Below are positions 45,233 to 54,142 of a DNA stretch of 64,000 nt, one piece after another (positions within the stretch are counted from its first letter, which is position 1; each line of letters begins with the position of its first letter). The position numbers and the translations under genes were made by a program. The notes below the pieces were generated by a model. That model ran no database searches. It saw only the letters and a list, made by a program, of their open reading frames with translations, and was not told where the DNA came from. The DNA comes from UBA1351 sp964563505 (GTDB taxonomy: Bacteria > Bacillota > Clostridia > Lachnospirales > Vallitaleaceae): assembly GCA_964563505.1 (NCBI GenBank), contig CAZLXW010000011.1, positions 14,259 to 78,258 of the forward strand, read 5' to 3'.

Positions 45233-46135
45233 ATATAATTCTTTCAATCTTATTAAAAAATCTTTTTCGATCTTCATAAGGTGGTACCCTAACCTCAAAA
45301 TATATCCCACATTTAAACAATTATGGCAACAGTTAATCTTAATTCTTCGGATATGATTTTTCTGATAATCAACTTTTAGAAAATCCAAACCAAGGCTACA
45401 CAAATCTGTATGTGACAGCATATTCATCATCACATGTTCACTATTGGTATGTACCATATGGCGCATTTCATTCACTTTAATTTGATTTTGACTGATTATA
45501 TCCACATGTTCCATTAAGGAAAAATAATCTTTTTCTCCCTGTATAAATTTCAGCCCTTGAAGCGCCTCAAAATCAACGATTTTTTCTTCGTATAATGGAT
45601 GCTTTGGACCTGCATATAAGCATAATTGACATTTTTTCATTGTATGAAATACGATCTTCTTTCGAGAAAGCATCTGCTTAAAAACATGCTCTTGATGTTC
45701 AGGGTAGAACAATATCCCGATATTCGAACGCATCTTCCATACATCATCAATGATATCTTCACTTTTCCCTGTTTTATAATCGATATGGACTCCCTTTTCT
45801 TCATAGGCATTATAATAATTTGCTAACATCCTTGCAATCATATTACTTGAATATGCTGTAATTTTTAATTGAGAATAAGCCCTATGTGTGGCTAAATCTT
45901 CGACTATATTAACTGTCTTTAGTATATTCTTTGCATAGAGATATATCTCTTCTCCAAAATCAGTTGGCTGAACTCCCTTAGAATTTCTAATTAAAATATT
46001 TTGATCTAATTCTACTTCTAAATTTTTTAGCACCTTACTTACATTCGGCTGTGATGTATATAAACGTTCTGCCGCTTTATTTAAGCTTCGACTTTCAACC
46101 GCTGCAACCAAATATTCTAACTGTCTTATTTCCAT
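45224..46135 (-). CDS. LysR-family transcriptional regulator
   Basis: 303 residues. N-terminal winged helix (MEIRQLEYLVAAVESRSLNK, TSQPNVSKVLKNLE) and a C-terminal effector domain. Its last 40 residues contain INCCHNCLNV, a compact group of three Cys and one His that could hold a metal. It precedes the importer operon on the same strand, 107 bases away, and is the likely activator. The start has GAGG five bases upstream; the frame is open twelve codons further without a site. Its own promoter region carries a near-perfect Fur-like box. Confidence 0.9.
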   Translation of the reverse strand: MEIRQLEYLVAAVESRSLNKAAERLYTSQPNVSKVLKNLEVELDQNILIRNSKGVQPTDFGEEIYLYAKNILKTVNIVEDLATHRAYSQLKITAYSSNMIARMLANYYNAYEEKGVHIDYKTGKSEDIIDDVWKMRSNIGILFYPEHQEHVFKQMLSRKKIVFHTMKKCQLCLYAGPKHPLYEEKIVDFEALQGLKFIQGEKDYFSLMEHVDIISQNQIKVNEMRHMVHTNSEHVMMNMLSHTDLCSLGLDFLKVDYQKNHIRRIKINCCHNCLNVGYILRLGYHLMKIEKDFLIRLKELYRT

Positions 46136-46155
46136 CTTATCCTCACTTTTGATTA

Positions 46156-46170
46156 TAATAATCATTATCA
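46156..46170. promoter_or_regulatory. Fur-like 7-1-7 box upstream of the LysR gene
   Basis: Minus-strand TGATAAT-G-ATTATTA matches the Fur consensus TGATAAT-N-ATTATCA at 13 of 14 positions. It lies about 20 bases upstream of the LysR start and overlaps the only reasonable -10 box. A PerR or Zur protein could also recognise it. Confidence 0.6.
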
Positions 46171-46192
46171 TTTTATGTTATTATAGCATAAA

Positions 46193-46228
46193 AAAAGATA
46201 TTTAACAAAAGTACGTTAAATATCTTTT
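46193..46228 (-). terminator. Terminator of the atp operon
   Basis: A perfect 14-bp stem (AAAAGATATTTAAC) with an eight-base loop and a run of T on the minus strand, 19 bases after atpC. Confidence 0.85.
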
Positions 46229-46246
46229 CTTTCCTACTGCTTACCT

Positions 46247-46657
46247 TCAATTATGTCCGTCATACCATTCCATCACTTCAAGTCGTGTTATTGCGCGTTC
46301 AAGAGCTAGCTTCGCTTCAACATGATCCTTGTTTTCTGCTAATCTTTCTTCCGCTCTTTGTTTTGCTTGCTTTGCACGCTCAATGTCAATTTCATGTGGC
46401 CACTCTGCCGCATCCGGAAGAAGTGTCACTTGTCTTTCTTTAATCTCAGTAAATCCACCATGAATCAAACCCTTAATTTCTTGCTCATCGGTTAGAATGG
46501 TGCACGTTCCTGTTGAAAGCGCAACGGTCGTCGGTGCATGGTCATCTAAGATTCCCATTTCACCTTCTGTTGTTCGAATGACAACTCGCTTCACTTCACC
46601 ATCATAAAATTCGCCATCTGGTGTAATGATTTTTAATTTGATCATTCCATTATCCAT
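46247..46657 (-). CDS. atpC: ATP synthase F1 epsilon subunit
   Basis: 136 residues. N-terminal beta domain (LKIITPDGEFYDGEVKRVV, GEMGILDDHAPTTVAL) and C-terminal helix-turn-helix (ALERAITRLEVMEW). It links the rotor to the c ring and inhibits ATP hydrolysis. Last gene of the operon, 11 bases after atpD, with GAAGGTGA as ribosome binding site. Confidence 0.97.
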   Translation of the reverse strand: MDNGMIKLKIITPDGEFYDGEVKRVVIRTTEGEMGILDDHAPTTVALSTGTCTILTDEQEIKGLIHGGFTEIKERQVTLLPDAAEWPHEIDIERAKQAKQRAEERLAENKDHVEAKLALERAITRLEVMEWYDGHN

Positions 46658-46668
46658 TTTATCACCTT

Positions 46669-48057
46669 CTAAACTCGTGCTAATACGTCACTGATGCTAC
46701 CTGCCATAAGGAATGCACTCTCCGGAATATCATCATGTTTACCTTCAAGAATTTCCTTAAATCCTTGAATGGTTTCACTCAAGGAGACATACTTTCCATC
46801 AAGACCTGTAAAGGTTTCTGCCACGAAGAAGGGTTGAGATAAAAATCGTTCCATTTTTCGTGCACGTGCAACAGTGATACGGTCTTCATCCGAAAGTTCA
46901 TCCATACCTAGGATGGCAATAATATCTTGTAATTCCTTATATTTTTGTAATACCTGCTGAACGCCTCGAGCTACCGAATAGTGCTCTTCACCAACAATAT
47001 GTGGATCCAAGATTCGTGATGATGAGTCCAATGGATCTACCGCCGGATATATACCTTTTTCAACAATGGAACGGGATAGAACCGTTGTTGCGTCCAAGTG
47101 AGCAAAGGTTGTTGCCGGAGCCGGGTCAGTTAAGTCATCGGCGGGAACATATACTGCCTGAACCGATGTGATTGAGCCTTTTTTTGTCGATGTAATTCGC
47201 TCTTGTAGGGCTCCCATCTCAGTCGCTAATGTTGGTTGGTAACCAACGGCACTCGGAATACGTCCAAGTAATGCGGAAACTTCAGAACCTGCTTGTGTGA
47301 ATCTGAAAATATTATCAATAAAAAGAAGAACGTCTTTTCCGCCTTCATCTCGGAAGTACTCTGCCATTGTTAGCCCTGTAAGACCCACGCGCATTCTCGC
47401 TCCCGGTGGCTCATTCATCTGACCAAACACCATGGTTGTTTTATCGATAACGCCGGACTCACGCATCTCGTGATATAGGTCATTTCCTTCACGTGTACGC
47501 TCACCAACACCTGTAAACACAGAGAATCCTCCATGCTCTGTTGCTATATTACGAATTAACTCTTGAATTAATACGGTCTTACCAACACCGGCTCCACCGA
47601 ATAATCCGATTTTACCACCTTTTTGGTAAGGACATAATAAGTCAACAACTTTTATTCCCGTCTCAAGAATTTCTGTTTCTGTTGACTGTTCCTCAAATTT
47701 TGGTGCTTGCCGATGTATAGACCATATCGGAGCACCCACTGGAGCCTCTTTTTCGTCAATTGGATCACCGGACACATTAAACATACGTCCAAGGGTTTTT
47801 TCTCCAACCGGAACCGATATCGGATTTCCTGTATCAACTGCTTCCATTCCACGAACCAAACCTTCAGTTGGTCCCATAGAGATACAACGAACAACGTCAT
47901 CTCCTAAGTGCTGTGCAACTTCAACAATTAATTGTTCTCCATTTTGACGTGTAATCGTAATCGAATTATATAAATTCGGCATAGATTCAGCGTCAAATTT
48001 AATATCTAAAACGGCACCAATAATTTGAGTGATTTTACCTGTGTTCTTCTTTTCCAT
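46669..48057 (-). CDS. atpD: ATP synthase F1 beta subunit
   Basis: 462 residues. Catalytic subunit: Walker A GGAGVGKT (154-161), the GERTREGNDLYHEM segment with the catalytic Glu region, Walker B VLLFIDNIFRF and the DELSD loop (DELSDED) near the C-terminus. Makes ATP from ADP and phosphate in the cytoplasmic F1 head. Start has AAGGAG upstream. Confidence 0.98.
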   Translation of the reverse strand: MEKKNTGKITQIIGAVLDIKFDAESMPNLYNSITITRQNGEQLIVEVAQHLGDDVVRCISMGPTEGLVRGMEAVDTGNPISVPVGEKTLGRMFNVSGDPIDEKEAPVGAPIWSIHRQAPKFEEQSTETEILETGIKVVDLLCPYQKGGKIGLFGGAGVGKTVLIQELIRNIATEHGGFSVFTGVGERTREGNDLYHEMRESGVIDKTTMVFGQMNEPPGARMRVGLTGLTMAEYFRDEGGKDVLLFIDNIFRFTQAGSEVSALLGRIPSAVGYQPTLATEMGALQERITSTKKGSITSVQAVYVPADDLTDPAPATTFAHLDATTVLSRSIVEKGIYPAVDPLDSSSRILDPHIVGEEHYSVARGVQQVLQKYKELQDIIAILGMDELSDEDRITVARARKMERFLSQPFFVAETFTGLDGKYVSLSETIQGFKEILEGKHDDIPESAFLMAGSISDVLARV

Positions 48058-48102
48058 TTTAATCTCACTCCTTAATTATCTCGTTCATAATTTCTGCACT
48101 CG

Positions 48103-48972
48103 TTATTGAAGCGCTTCGGCTCCACCAACAATTTCTGTAATTTCTTGGGTAATTGATGCTTGTCGAGCGCGATTGTATTGTAATGCTAATTTATCAATCA
48201 TATCATTTGCGTTATTGGTTGCAGAATCCATGGCTGTCATACGTGCGCCATGTTCACTCGCTACAGATTCTTTTAGTGCACCATAAATAACACTACTTAA
48301 ATACTTCGGCAAGATTTGATTTAACACCTCTTCAGGTGACGGTTCAAAGTTCATTACTGATGTAGTCTCTTCCCCTTGATCATCGAATTCTTCAGGTTGA
48401 ACAGGCATTACTTTCATGAGTTTAGGCTCTTGAGTTAAGGTTGATTGAAAATGTGTATATGCAATATAGACTTGGTCAATCTCTTTTTCCATATATAAAT
48501 CCAAGATTAAACGACTTAATTCAATTGCTTTATCATAGGTTGGATCATCCAGCGCATCATGATAAGTTTCAGTAATGTTCGCTCCGCGCTTACGTAGGTA
48601 TTCAGCTCCTCGTTTACCAACAGCATAAACTTTTTCATCCTCCGGACTAATATTATTTTCCGCACGATGATTCATCACCAATTTACCAATATTACTATTG
48701 TATCCGCCGGCTAAACCACGATTCGATGTCATCACAAGATAGAGTGTTTTTTTGCCCTCACGTTCTTCCAGCATCGGATGGGATACCCCTTCGCTTTGGG
48801 CTAAAATTGATGAAATTGTATGGTGAATCGTCTGAAAGTATGGGCGCGTTGACACGGCTGCCGCCTTTGCTTTTTGTAGCTTGGCCGTTGCCACGAGTTT
48901 CATTGCTTTTGTAATCTGCTGAGTACTTGTAATGCTGACTTTACGGCGCTTGATTTCTCTTATTGAAGCCAT
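48103..48972 (-). CDS. atpG: ATP synthase F1 gamma subunit
   Basis: 289 residues. Rotor stalk: N-terminal helix MASIREIKRRKVSITSTQQI, LVMTSNRGLAGGYNSNI, and the C-terminal YNRARQASITQEITEIVGGA. An acidic insertion around residues 195-215 (PEEFDDQGEETTS) is common in clostridial gamma. It turns within F1 and couples rotation to catalysis. Ten bases after atpA. Confidence 0.97.
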   Translation of the reverse strand: MASIREIKRRKVSITSTQQITKAMKLVATAKLQKAKAAAVSTRPYFQTIHHTISSILAQSEGVSHPMLEEREGKKTLYLVMTSNRGLAGGYNSNIGKLVMNHRAENNISPEDEKVYAVGKRGAEYLRKRGANITETYHDALDDPTYDKAIELSRLILDLYMEKEIDQVYIAYTHFQSTLTQEPKLMKVMPVQPEEFDDQGEETTSVMNFEPSPEEVLNQILPKYLSSVIYGALKESVASEHGARMTAMDSATNNANDMIDKLALQYNRARQASITQEITEIVGGAEALQ

Positions 48973-48981
48973 ATCATCATC

Positions 48982-50499
48982 CTATTCTAGTGTTTTTTTG
49001 AACTCTTTTTGAAATTCATCACAAATTGAAGTTAACTTCTCATCCAATTCATCCGTTAAACCGTCTTTACCAAGAATCTCTTTTTTCACTTCTGAATAGT
49101 GGCTATCCACATATTCCAGAAACATATTCTCATAATCCTTGACTTGGTCCACTTCAAATTCCATCAGATATTTTCGAGTAACAGCGTATAAGATTAACAC
49201 TTGGTCTGCAACTGCCATTGGAGCATATTGAGGTTGTTTTAAAACTTCCATAATACGTTCTCCTTGATACAGTCGATCACGAGTATCTTTATCCAAATCA
49301 GATCCGAATTGGGCAAATGCTGCCAATTCACGATACTGAGCTAACTCAACACGAATCGGTCCAGCAATTTTTTTCATTGCTTTTATTTGAGCCGCACCAC
49401 CAACACGTGATACGGATAATCCGGCATTAATTGCTGGTCTAAATCCGGAGTTAAACAATTCCGTTTCTAGAAAAATCTGACCATCTGTAATTGATATTAC
49501 GTTCGTTGGTACATATGCCGAGATATCGCCTGCCTGTGTTTCAACAATCGGAAGGGCTGTTAATGAGCCTCCACCAAGTTTTTCATTAAGGCGTGCTGCA
49601 CGTTCCAGTAGACGTGAATGCAGATAGAATACATCTCCCGGATAGGCTTCACGTCCTGGTGGTCTACGAAGAAGTAGTGACATGGCACGATAAGCAACCG
49701 CATGCTTTGACAGGTCATCATAAATAATTAAGACATCTTTTCCTTCTTCCATCCATTCTTCACCAATCGCACACCCTGCATAAGGTGCAAGATACTGAAG
49801 TGGCGCCAATTCTGCAGCTGTCGCTGCTACAATCGTTGTATAATCCATTGCACCGTTTGCTTCAAGCGTTTTTACGATACCCGCTACTGTTGACGCTTTT
49901 TGTCCGATTGCAACATATATGCAAAGTACATTTTCTTTTTTCTGATTAATAATAGTATCAATCGCAATTGCTGTTTTACCGGTTTGTCGGTCTCCGATAA
50001 TCAACTCTCTCTGTCCACGCCCAATCGGTATCATGGAATCAATCGACTTAATACCTGTCTGTAAAGGCGTTGTTACGGATTTTCTTGAGATAACCCCATG
50101 AGCTACTTTTTCTGTTGGACGGTACTTGTCTGATTTGATTGGACCTTTTCCATCAATTGCTTGTCCAAGGGAATTAACAACACGTCCTTTTAATGCGTCA
50201 CCAACCGGAACTTCAACAACTCTTCCGGTTGCTTTAACTATATCGCCTTCACTAATACCTTGATCATCACCCATGAGTACGGCACCTACGTTGTCTTCTT
50301 CAAGGTTAAGCACCATACCAAAAACGTCTCCCGGAAATTCTAGCAATTCACCTGCCATTGCTTTCTCTAATCCGTGGATACGGGCGATTCCGTCGGCTAC
50401 TTGAATAACAGTACCTACGTCGGCTACTTCAAGTTCAGTTTTATAACGTTTAATCTGTTCTTTAATGACAGAACTGATCTCTTCTGGTTTTAAATTCAT
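48982..50499 (-). CDS. atpA: ATP synthase F1 alpha subunit
   Basis: 505 residues. Non-catalytic nucleotide-binding subunit with Walker A GDRQTGKT (169-176), the Walker B VLIIYDDLSKHA, and the VSRVGGAAQIKAMKK segment. Alternates with beta in the F1 hexamer. Standard length and position between atpH and atpG; the ribosome binding site is AAAGGCGG. Confidence 0.98.
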   Translation of the reverse strand: MNLKPEEISSVIKEQIKRYKTELEVADVGTVIQVADGIARIHGLEKAMAGELLEFPGDVFGMVLNLEEDNVGAVLMGDDQGISEGDIVKATGRVVEVPVGDALKGRVVNSLGQAIDGKGPIKSDKYRPTEKVAHGVISRKSVTTPLQTGIKSIDSMIPIGRGQRELIIGDRQTGKTAIAIDTIINQKKENVLCIYVAIGQKASTVAGIVKTLEANGAMDYTTIVAATAAELAPLQYLAPYAGCAIGEEWMEEGKDVLIIYDDLSKHAVAYRAMSLLLRRPPGREAYPGDVFYLHSRLLERAARLNEKLGGGSLTALPIVETQAGDISAYVPTNVISITDGQIFLETELFNSGFRPAINAGLSVSRVGGAAQIKAMKKIAGPIRVELAQYRELAAFAQFGSDLDKDTRDRLYQGERIMEVLKQPQYAPMAVADQVLILYAVTRKYLMEFEVDQVKDYENMFLEYVDSHYSEVKKEILGKDGLTDELDEKLTSICDEFQKEFKKTLE

Positions 50500-50538
50500 A
50501 CCGAGAATCTACCGCCTTTCTTAAATATATTTGTTTCT

Positions 50539-51075
50539 CTATGCTTCATACACGGTTTGGGACATACGGTGAAGTGACGTTTTAATGCTATTGTCCACAA
50601 TGCGATCCTTGATACGAATCTGTATTCCACCGATAATTGTATGATCTAACTGTGTCACTAAATTGACTTTCATTTTTGTCTGTTGCTCCAGTTTTTTCGT
50701 AATATCTTGCTTATTTTGATTGGTCAACTCAACTGCACTGGTTACATATGCCTTCACATATCCCTTATATTCATCCATTTTGTCGATTGTATAACTCAAG
50801 ATGTCAAGAATATTATTCTGTCGTGATTTGTTGACTGCTAGCACTAAAAATCCGACTAAATCTTGTTGGACTTTCTCTCCAAACACCCTTTCAATCAGTT
50901 GAATTTTTTCATCTGAGGATACCTTTGGATGACATAATACATCAATAAACTCAGGCTCTTGTTTAAGAATCGTGTGCATTTGTCTTATTTGTTCTTCATA
51001 GGTGTCAAAATCACCGGATTCCTTGACAATTTCAAATAGGGCTTGTCCATATCGTTTTACAACTAATTCTTCCAT
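50539..51075 (-). CDS. atpH: ATP synthase delta subunit
   Basis: 178 residues, OSCP family: an N-terminal helical domain (VKRYGQALFEIVKESG) and the C-terminal LDHTIIGGIQIRIKDRIVD signature. Connects the stator stalk (b) to the top of F1. Its start overlaps the end of atpF by 13 bases. Confidence 0.96.
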   Translation of the reverse strand: MEELVVKRYGQALFEIVKESGDFDTYEEQIRQMHTILKQEPEFIDVLCHPKVSSDEKIQLIERVFGEKVQQDLVGFLVLAVNKSRQNNILDILSYTIDKMDEYKGYVKAYVTSAVELTNQNKQDITKKLEQQTKMKVNLVTQLDHTIIGGIQIRIKDRIVDNSIKTSLHRMSQTVYEA

Positions 51076-51656
51076 GTATCATCACCCATTTCACTTAAAG
51101 CTTCATTAATTAAAACACGTTGTTGTTCTTCATCTAATGACGCTTCGATAAATTTACTTGCCATAAGCGTTGCAACTTCAACGATTTCCTTGCGGATATC
51201 ATCTTTCATTTGCTCATGCTCTCTTTCAATCTCTACATGCGCCCTTTGCATAATACGATTTGCTTCTTCATGTGCCTCTTTAACGATTTCATCCTCGCGT
51301 GCAATCGCTTTCGTATGTGCATGGGATAATATTTTATCCGCTTCCGCTTTAATGTTCTTAATACGATTTTCGTAATCATCTTTTAACGCATTGACCTCTG
51401 TTTTCCCACGCTCGATTTTATCAAACGAAGCTTCAATGTCTTCCGTACGTTTTATTAGAATTTCACGAACCGGATTGAAAACCAGTCTTCCAAGAAAATA
51501 AAATAGAAGTAATATTGCTACTGCTTGAATACCTATTTGAATCAGCGTCTGAAGGTCAAATCCTAAGACGCGTGATCGTGTGGATAAGTCTGTTGTAGCT
51601 TCCATAAAGAAAGTCAGGTCATTTAGTGACGTCAGCGACTGAAGTATATTGTTCAA
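51063..51656 (-). CDS. atpF: ATP synthase Fo b subunit (TTG start)
   Basis: 197 residues. One transmembrane helix (about 35-57), then a long charged helix (DYENRIKNIKAEADKIL and so on) that forms the stator stalk. The start is TTG, supported by AAGGAGG eight bases upstream; the first ATG, 17 codons further in, has no ribosome binding site. Somewhat longer N-terminus than most b subunits. Between atpE and atpH. Confidence 0.95.
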   Translation of the reverse strand: MNNILQSLTSLNDLTFFMEATTDLSTRSRVLGFDLQTLIQIGIQAVAILLLFYFLGRLVFNPVREILIKRTEDIEASFDKIERGKTEVNALKDDYENRIKNIKAEADKILSHAHTKAIAREDEIVKEAHEEANRIMQRAHVEIEREHEQMKDDIRKEIVEVATLMASKFIEASLDEEQQRVLINEALSEMGDDTWKN

Positions 51657-51700
51657 ACTGTTTGCCTCCTTTCACTTCAAGATGTCAAAATAACGACAAC

Positions 51701-51970
51701 TTATAAATTTTCGTAAGTGCTAATAAGTGGATTGGCAAACAATAAAATAATCGCAATAATCAAACCATATATACCTGTGGTCTCTGCGACTGCTGCTCCT
51801 AGTAACATTGTTCTTACGACGTCTGCTTGTGCTCCCGGTTGTCGTCCAACTGCTTCCGCACCTTTCCCTGCTGCAAAACCTTGTCCTATACCTGGTCCTA
51901 TACCTGCGATCATTGCTAAACCGGCTCCTATTGCTGAACATGCTAAAATTAACGCTCTTCCATCAATCAT
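51701..51970 (-). CDS. atpE: ATP synthase Fo c subunit, 8-kDa F type, Na+ binding
   Basis: 89 residues, two transmembrane helices. The loop-side GIGPGIGQG and the ion site AVAETTGIYG give the residues Gln30, Glu63, Thr64, Thr65 and Tyr68, which match the Na+-binding set of Ilyobacter and Acetobacterium c subunits. It forms most of the rotor ring and carries Na+ through the membrane. It follows a second, double-size c subunit gene. AAGGAGG precedes the ATG. Confidence 0.96.
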   Translation of the reverse strand: MIDGRALILACSAIGAGLAMIAGIGPGIGQGFAAGKGAEAVGRQPGAQADVVRTMLLGAAVAETTGIYGLIIAIILLFANPLISTYENL

Positions 51971-52010
51971 TGTATTTCCTCCTTATAATTCTTTATCATA
52001 GTCATTTTTG

Positions 52011-52580
52011 TTACGCAAATACATTTACAAATAATAGTAATAATGCCACAATGAGGGCATAAATACCTGTTGTTTGTGCAACTGCCTGGCCGAGTAACAT
52101 TGTTCGTATAACGACACTTTGTAACTTTGGCCGCTTACCTACCGCTTCCGCGCCTTTTCCGGCTGCATACCCTTGCCCGATTCCCGGTCCAATGCCTGCG
52201 ATCATTGCTAATCCGGCTCCTAATCCACACGAAGCCAATATTAATGCAGTTCCAATCTCATTCGAAGCTCCAACAGATTGTCCCAGCCTACCGACAAGGG
52301 GATTTGCAAATAGCATTAAAATGGCTACAACAAGGGAAAAAATTCCCGATGTCTCTGCAACCGCTGCGCCGAGTAACATCACCAGTGTCGCCGGTTTTCC
52401 TCCATGTTTCGGATTGTTTCCGACAGCTTCTGCTGCTTTTCCGGCTGCAAAACCTTGTCCGATTCCCGGTCCGATTCCTGCAATCATAGCGAAACCGGCG
52501 CCTACGGCTGAAAATCCTAATATCAATGCCTTAGGATCTGCATCTTCGATCCAGCCAAAAAGGAATTCAAAAAATTCCAT
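52011..52580 (-). CDS. atpE: ATP synthase c subunit, duplicated 4-helix (V-type-like) form
   Basis: 189 residues made of two fused c-type hairpins, each with AGIGPGIGQG. Hairpin 1 has Gln42 and the ion-site sequence AVAETSGIFS, with Glu76 present and the usual Tyr changed to Phe81. Hairpin 2 has Gln136 but AVAQTTGIYA, with the carboxylate replaced by Gln169, so only one ion site remains for four helices. This is like the c1 subunit of the Acetobacterium woodii Na+ F1Fo enzyme, whose ring mixes this type with 8-kDa subunits. It lies between atpB and the small atpE. The N-terminus is extended by about 15 acidic/aromatic residues. Confidence 0.95.
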   Translation of the reverse strand: MEFFEFLFGWIEDADPKALILGFSAVGAGFAMIAGIGPGIGQGFAAGKAAEAVGNNPKHGGKPATLVMLLGAAVAETSGIFSLVVAILMLFANPLVGRLGQSVGASNEIGTALILASCGLGAGLAMIAGIGPGIGQGYAAGKGAEAVGKRPKLQSVVIRTMLLGQAVAQTTGIYALIVALLLLFVNVFA

Positions 52581-52603
52581 ACTACATTCACCTCACTTTT
52601 TGC

Positions 52604-53332
52604 TTAATCCATTGCACTCGATACAAATGTCATACTTAACATTACAAAGATGAACGCTTGTAATACTCCTGCGAACACATCAAAATATCCATGCAATGCT
52701 GAAGGTATTCCTAACATTAAAAACCATGGTAAATTGTAATATAATCCCATGATAATTGTTCCGCCAAGAATATTACCAAACAAACGAAAGCTTAAAGATA
52801 TTGGGTTTGCAATCTCTCCAATGACATTAAGAGGTGTTAATGGCCACATCGGCTCCGTTAAATCCTTTGCCCATCCACCTAGTCCTTTTGACATCATACC
52901 AAAACCTTGCGTCATAAAAAACGTGATTAAAGCTAATGCAAAAGTTGTTGCGATATCAGCCGTTGGCGGTCGCATAAAATCAATCCATGGTCCATTCGGA
53001 TCTCCGTAAAAATACATCCCGGGTCCCGGAAGTAGTCCGGATAGATTTGCGATTAGAATAAACAAAAACATACCGATATAAAATGATGAAAATTGTTTGG
53101 CATGTTTTCCCATAACTGATTCAATGAAATTATCACCTGCGTCAACGACAAATTCCACAACATTTTGAACTCCACTAGGTACTTTTTTAGGATTCTTAAT
53201 GGATCGATTAATGAGTAGCGCAATAAGAAGCAAAACGCCACAAATAATCCATGTATTGATCATTGTTTCAGTAATCCAAATCTCAACGTTGCCAATCTTA
53301 AACACTTTGGCTACATGAATTCCAATATCCAT
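52604..53332 (-). CDS. atpB: ATP synthase Fo a subunit
   Basis: 242 residues with five to six transmembrane helices. The essential stator arginine is in LSFRLFGNILGG (about residue 183). With the c ring it forms the ion channels. The short N-terminus and AAGGAG site are as in other clostridia. First core Fo gene after the atpZ-atpI pair. Confidence 0.97.
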   Translation of the reverse strand: MDIGIHVAKVFKIGNVEIWITETMINTWIICGVLLLIALLINRSIKNPKKVPSGVQNVVEFVVDAGDNFIESVMGKHAKQFSSFYIGMFLFILIANLSGLLPGPGMYFYGDPNGPWIDFMRPPTADIATTFALALITFFMTQGFGMMSKGLGGWAKDLTEPMWPLTPLNVIGEIANPISLSFRLFGNILGGTIIMGLYYNLPWFLMLGIPSALHGYFDVFAGVLQAFIFVMLSMTFVSSAMD

Positions 53333-53412
53333 CTGAAAATCAACTCCTTTTTATGCATACCTTGCATTTATATGTTACTAATAAATATATATATGAATAC
53401 AATCTCCTTTTG

Positions 53413-53853
53413 TCACCAGAAGTCTGACTTTTCATCTTCATCTTCTTCTTCCCATTCTAGAAACTCAATACTTCCGTCTTTAGGAACTTCCGGTTCGAAT
53501 AATCCCTGCAAATAAGCTGCCGGTTTTAGTGCCAGCACTCCAATTGCAAGGCCGATAAAGTGAATGGATGATGTATATATACCAATAAATAATACTAAAA
53601 ACGTCATAAAATAACGTAAAAAATAATGCGCCCTTACATAATTTGTGGCTGCATGGGGCGCTTTATGCATTGCTTTTCTAAAGCTATGCTCCATTAGGTG
53701 AATCTTCAATATAGATATAACCCCGCCTAGTCCAAGACCAAAGACATAACTTATTCGATTCTCCACAAAAAACAATCCAATAAAAAGTGCTATACTGATT
53801 ATGATTAACACATTCCGCGTCAATTCATATACCATTGACTTATGTTCGTTCAT
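53413..53853 (-). CDS. atpI: ATP synthase subunit I family protein
   Basis: 146 residues with four transmembrane helices and an acidic C-terminus (EWEEEDEDEKSDFW). Belongs to the ATP synthase I family; in Na+ enzymes such as that of A. woodii the AtpI protein is needed for c-ring assembly. Here the hybrid ring makes the same job likely. Overlaps atpZ by four bases (ATGA). Confidence 0.85.
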   Translation of the reverse strand: MNEHKSMVYELTRNVLIIISIALFIGLFFVENRISYVFGLGLGGVISILKIHLMEHSFRKAMHKAPHAATNYVRAHYFLRYFMTFLVLFIGIYTSSIHFIGLAIGVLALKPAAYLQGLFEPEVPKDGSIEFLEWEEEDEDEKSDFW

Positions 53854-54086
53854 CGATGCTTATCCTTCTTTCCAAAGTCTGATTTTTTTAGAATAATGAC
53901 AAAAAGATTTCGAAATGCAACATAGATGCCCATAAGAATGAAAACAATCAAAAAGATGCCATTCGTCCCTACTTTGGTATCAATCCAATGCCCTAAAAAG
54001 ACGCTACCGAAAATAGGTATTGCCATAATAAGACCTACTTGAGAAATTAACGATAAGTATTTTAACGTTTTAAAATCTGTTTTCAT
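53850..54086 (-). CDS. atpZ: AtpZ/AtpI-type small membrane protein
   Basis: 78 residues with two transmembrane helices and the QVGLIMAIPIFGSVFLGHWID motif (shortened) of the AtpZ family, which may transport Mg2+/Ca2+ or assist Fo assembly. First gene of the atp operon. I start at the ATG with GAGGT close upstream; an ATG four codons earlier lies over that site. Confidence 0.85.
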   Translation of the reverse strand: MKTDFKTLKYLSLISQVGLIMAIPIFGSVFLGHWIDTKVGTNGIFLIVFILMGIYVAFRNLFVIILKKSDFGKKDKHR

Positions 54087-54113
54087 AATCGACCTCATAT
54101 CTTCCTAGACACC

Positions 54114-54142
54114 ATTATACCGATAAATAAAACGAATGTCTA
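54114..54142 (-). promoter_or_regulatory. Promoter of the atp operon
   Basis: TAGACA, 17 bases, perfect TATAAT, extended by CGG before the -10. The -35 box overlaps the stop codon of wecB. It sits 28 bases upstream of the atpZ start. Confidence 0.6.

Noticed and set aside
52192..52653. Long open frame antisense to the duplicated c subunit gene
   Set aside because: It mirrors the Gly/Ala-rich repeat of the c hairpins on the opposite strand; no ribosome binding site and no known protein.
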